Shown: in pieces, positions 63,431-64,000 of the stretch
How positions within the stretch are numbered: position 1 is the stretch's first letter
How the letters are laid out: each line of letters begins with the position of its first letter
From: Metallumcola ferriviriculae
Lineage (GTDB): Bacteria; Bacillota; JADQBR01
Direction: 5' to 3'
Length of the DNA: 64,000 nt
Assembly (NCBI RefSeq): GCF_035573695.1
Contig: NZ_CP121694.1
Span: forward strand, 2,022,501 to 2,086,500
The notes under the pieces: generated by a model
Databases searched by the model: none
Seen by the model: only the letters and a program-made list of their open reading frames with translations
What the model was told of the DNA's origin: nothing
Translations under genes and position numbers: made by a program

Positions 63431-64000
63431 ATGTTAGCGATAGTTGAAAGCTGTTCGTTAATTGGTATTTCCGCTTGCTTAATAAAGGTGGAAGTGGATG
63501 TATCATTGGGGTTGCCTGGCTTTGAAATAGTCGGTTTGCCCGACGCTGCAGTTAGGGAGGCAAGAGACAGGGTTAAAGCTGCCATCCGTAACAGCGGTTT
63601 TCGTTTCCCTGATCAGAAAGTTACTGTAAATCTGGCACCGGCTGATATAAAAAAAGTTGGTCCTTTTTTTGACCTGCCCATTGCCTTAGCTATATTGGCT
63701 GCTAACGGACAGCTAAATTTAGACGCTCTTTGCGGCAAGGTATTTGTAGGGGAGCTGTCTTTAGAGGGAACCGTTCGAGCAGTTTCCGGTATATTACCCA
63801 TGTCATTAGCATTATCACAGCTTGGTAAAGATTGCTTTTTTGTGCCAAAAGTTAATGCTTGGGAAGGTGCACTAGCTAATAACATACGGGTTTACCCGGC
63901 AGAAAGCCTACGGCAATTGGCGATGGACTTTAATGAGGGCTTAGCTCTTACACCTGCTGAGCCTAAGCGGCTTGATGATTGTAACAAAGAATTGGATCCG
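63431..64000 (+). CDS. ComM/YifB-type Mg-chelatase-like ATPase, 5' part
   Basis: The frame runs from ATG 63431 to the end of the window, giving the first 190 residues. SLGLPGFEIVGLPDAAVREARDR, and NLAPADIKKVGPFFDLPIAL, are the N-terminal Lon-protease-like domain of YifB/ComM; VFVGELSLEGTVRAVSG follows. The AAA+ ATPase with Walker motifs lies beyond the window. ComM is a branch-migration helicase in natural transformation. The neighbouring yraN is a usual partner. Confidence 0.93.
   Translation, partial: MLAIVESCSLIGISACLIKVEVDVSLGLPGFEIVGLPDAAVREARDRVKAAIRNSGFRFPDQKVTVNLAPADIKKVGPFFDLPIALAILAANGQLNLDALCGKVFVGELSLEGTVRAVSGILPMSLALSQLGKDCFFVPKVNAWEGALANNIRVYPAESLRQLAMDFNEGLALTPAEPKRLDDCNKELDP

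Noticed and set aside
1-64000. CRISPR arrays, tRNA or rRNA genes, prophage, toxin-antitoxin or defence systems
   Set aside because: No regular spaced repeats, cloverleaf genes, integrase, phage or nuclease-methylase pairs were seen on reading both strands.

Overview
This 64 kb window is chromosomal DNA from an endospore-forming, low-to-moderate GC Firmicute. Gene content and order fit the class Clostridia, probably the Peptococcaceae/Desulfotomaculum group. The main clues are alpha/beta small acid-soluble spore proteins beside the germination protease GPR, the sporulation protein YlbJ, the order fapR-plsX-fab-rnc-smc, an 11-subunit Nuo complex, and frequent TTG/GTG starts with strong Shine-Dalgarno sequences. 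The taxonomic placement is inference from gene content, not a database match. I see no rRNA, tRNA, prophage, CRISPR array or transposase gene.

Layout. (1) 0-0.4 kb: a small minus-strand zinc-ribbon gene. (2) 0.4-12.5 kb: a tightly packed translation and cell-physiology operon, priA-def-fmt-DUF116-zinc peptidase-rsmB-rlmN-PP2C phosphatase-prkC-rsgA-rpe, ending at a terminator shared with convergent rpmB. (3) 12.8-17.5 kb: DUF1858, Asp23/YloU, FakA/YloV-like protein and recG. (4) 17.6-20.3 kb: a spore island with three SASP-type genes, an orphan 56-aa protein and convergent gpr, followed by a YlaI-type zinc protein. (5) 20.4-23.6 kb: rsmD, a coiled-coil protein, ylbJ and a patatin; coaD, often found here, is missing. 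(6) 23.6-25.9 kb: an interspersed palindromic repeat, ackA, yceD and rpmF. (7) 26-34.6 kb: the FapR-controlled lipid operon fapR-plsX-fabH-fabK-fabD-fabG-acpP-fabF, continuing into rnc and a radical SAM gene. (8) 35-49 kb: smc, a protein built from two diverged JAMM-like halves, ftsY, a methylthioadenosine salvage trio, ylxM-ffh, rpsP-khpA, a second copy of the repeat, rimM-trmD-SPOUT methylase and rplS. (9) 49-51.4 kb: lepB, rbgA and rnhB. (10) 51.6-61.3 kb: nuoABCDHIJKLMN without nuoEFG. (11) 61.3-64 kb: a third repeat fragment, yraN, DUF1015 on the minus strand, and the 5' part of comM/yifB cut by the window end.

How it works together. Most of the window is housekeeping: protein synthesis and export (def, fmt, ffh, ftsY, lepB, rpsP, rplS, rimM, trmD, rbgA, rsgA), replication restart and repair (priA, recG, rnhB, smc), membrane lipid synthesis under FapR, and respiration through a Nuo complex that must take electrons from something other than a standard NADH module. 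The least ordinary items are the tandem JAMM-like protein with one apparently dead half, the related palindromic repeats at three sites, an MTA salvage trio whose phosphorylase has 6-oxopurine-type residues beside an MTA deaminase, the SASP/GPR island with a 40-aa truncated SASP, and the unnamed small proteins.
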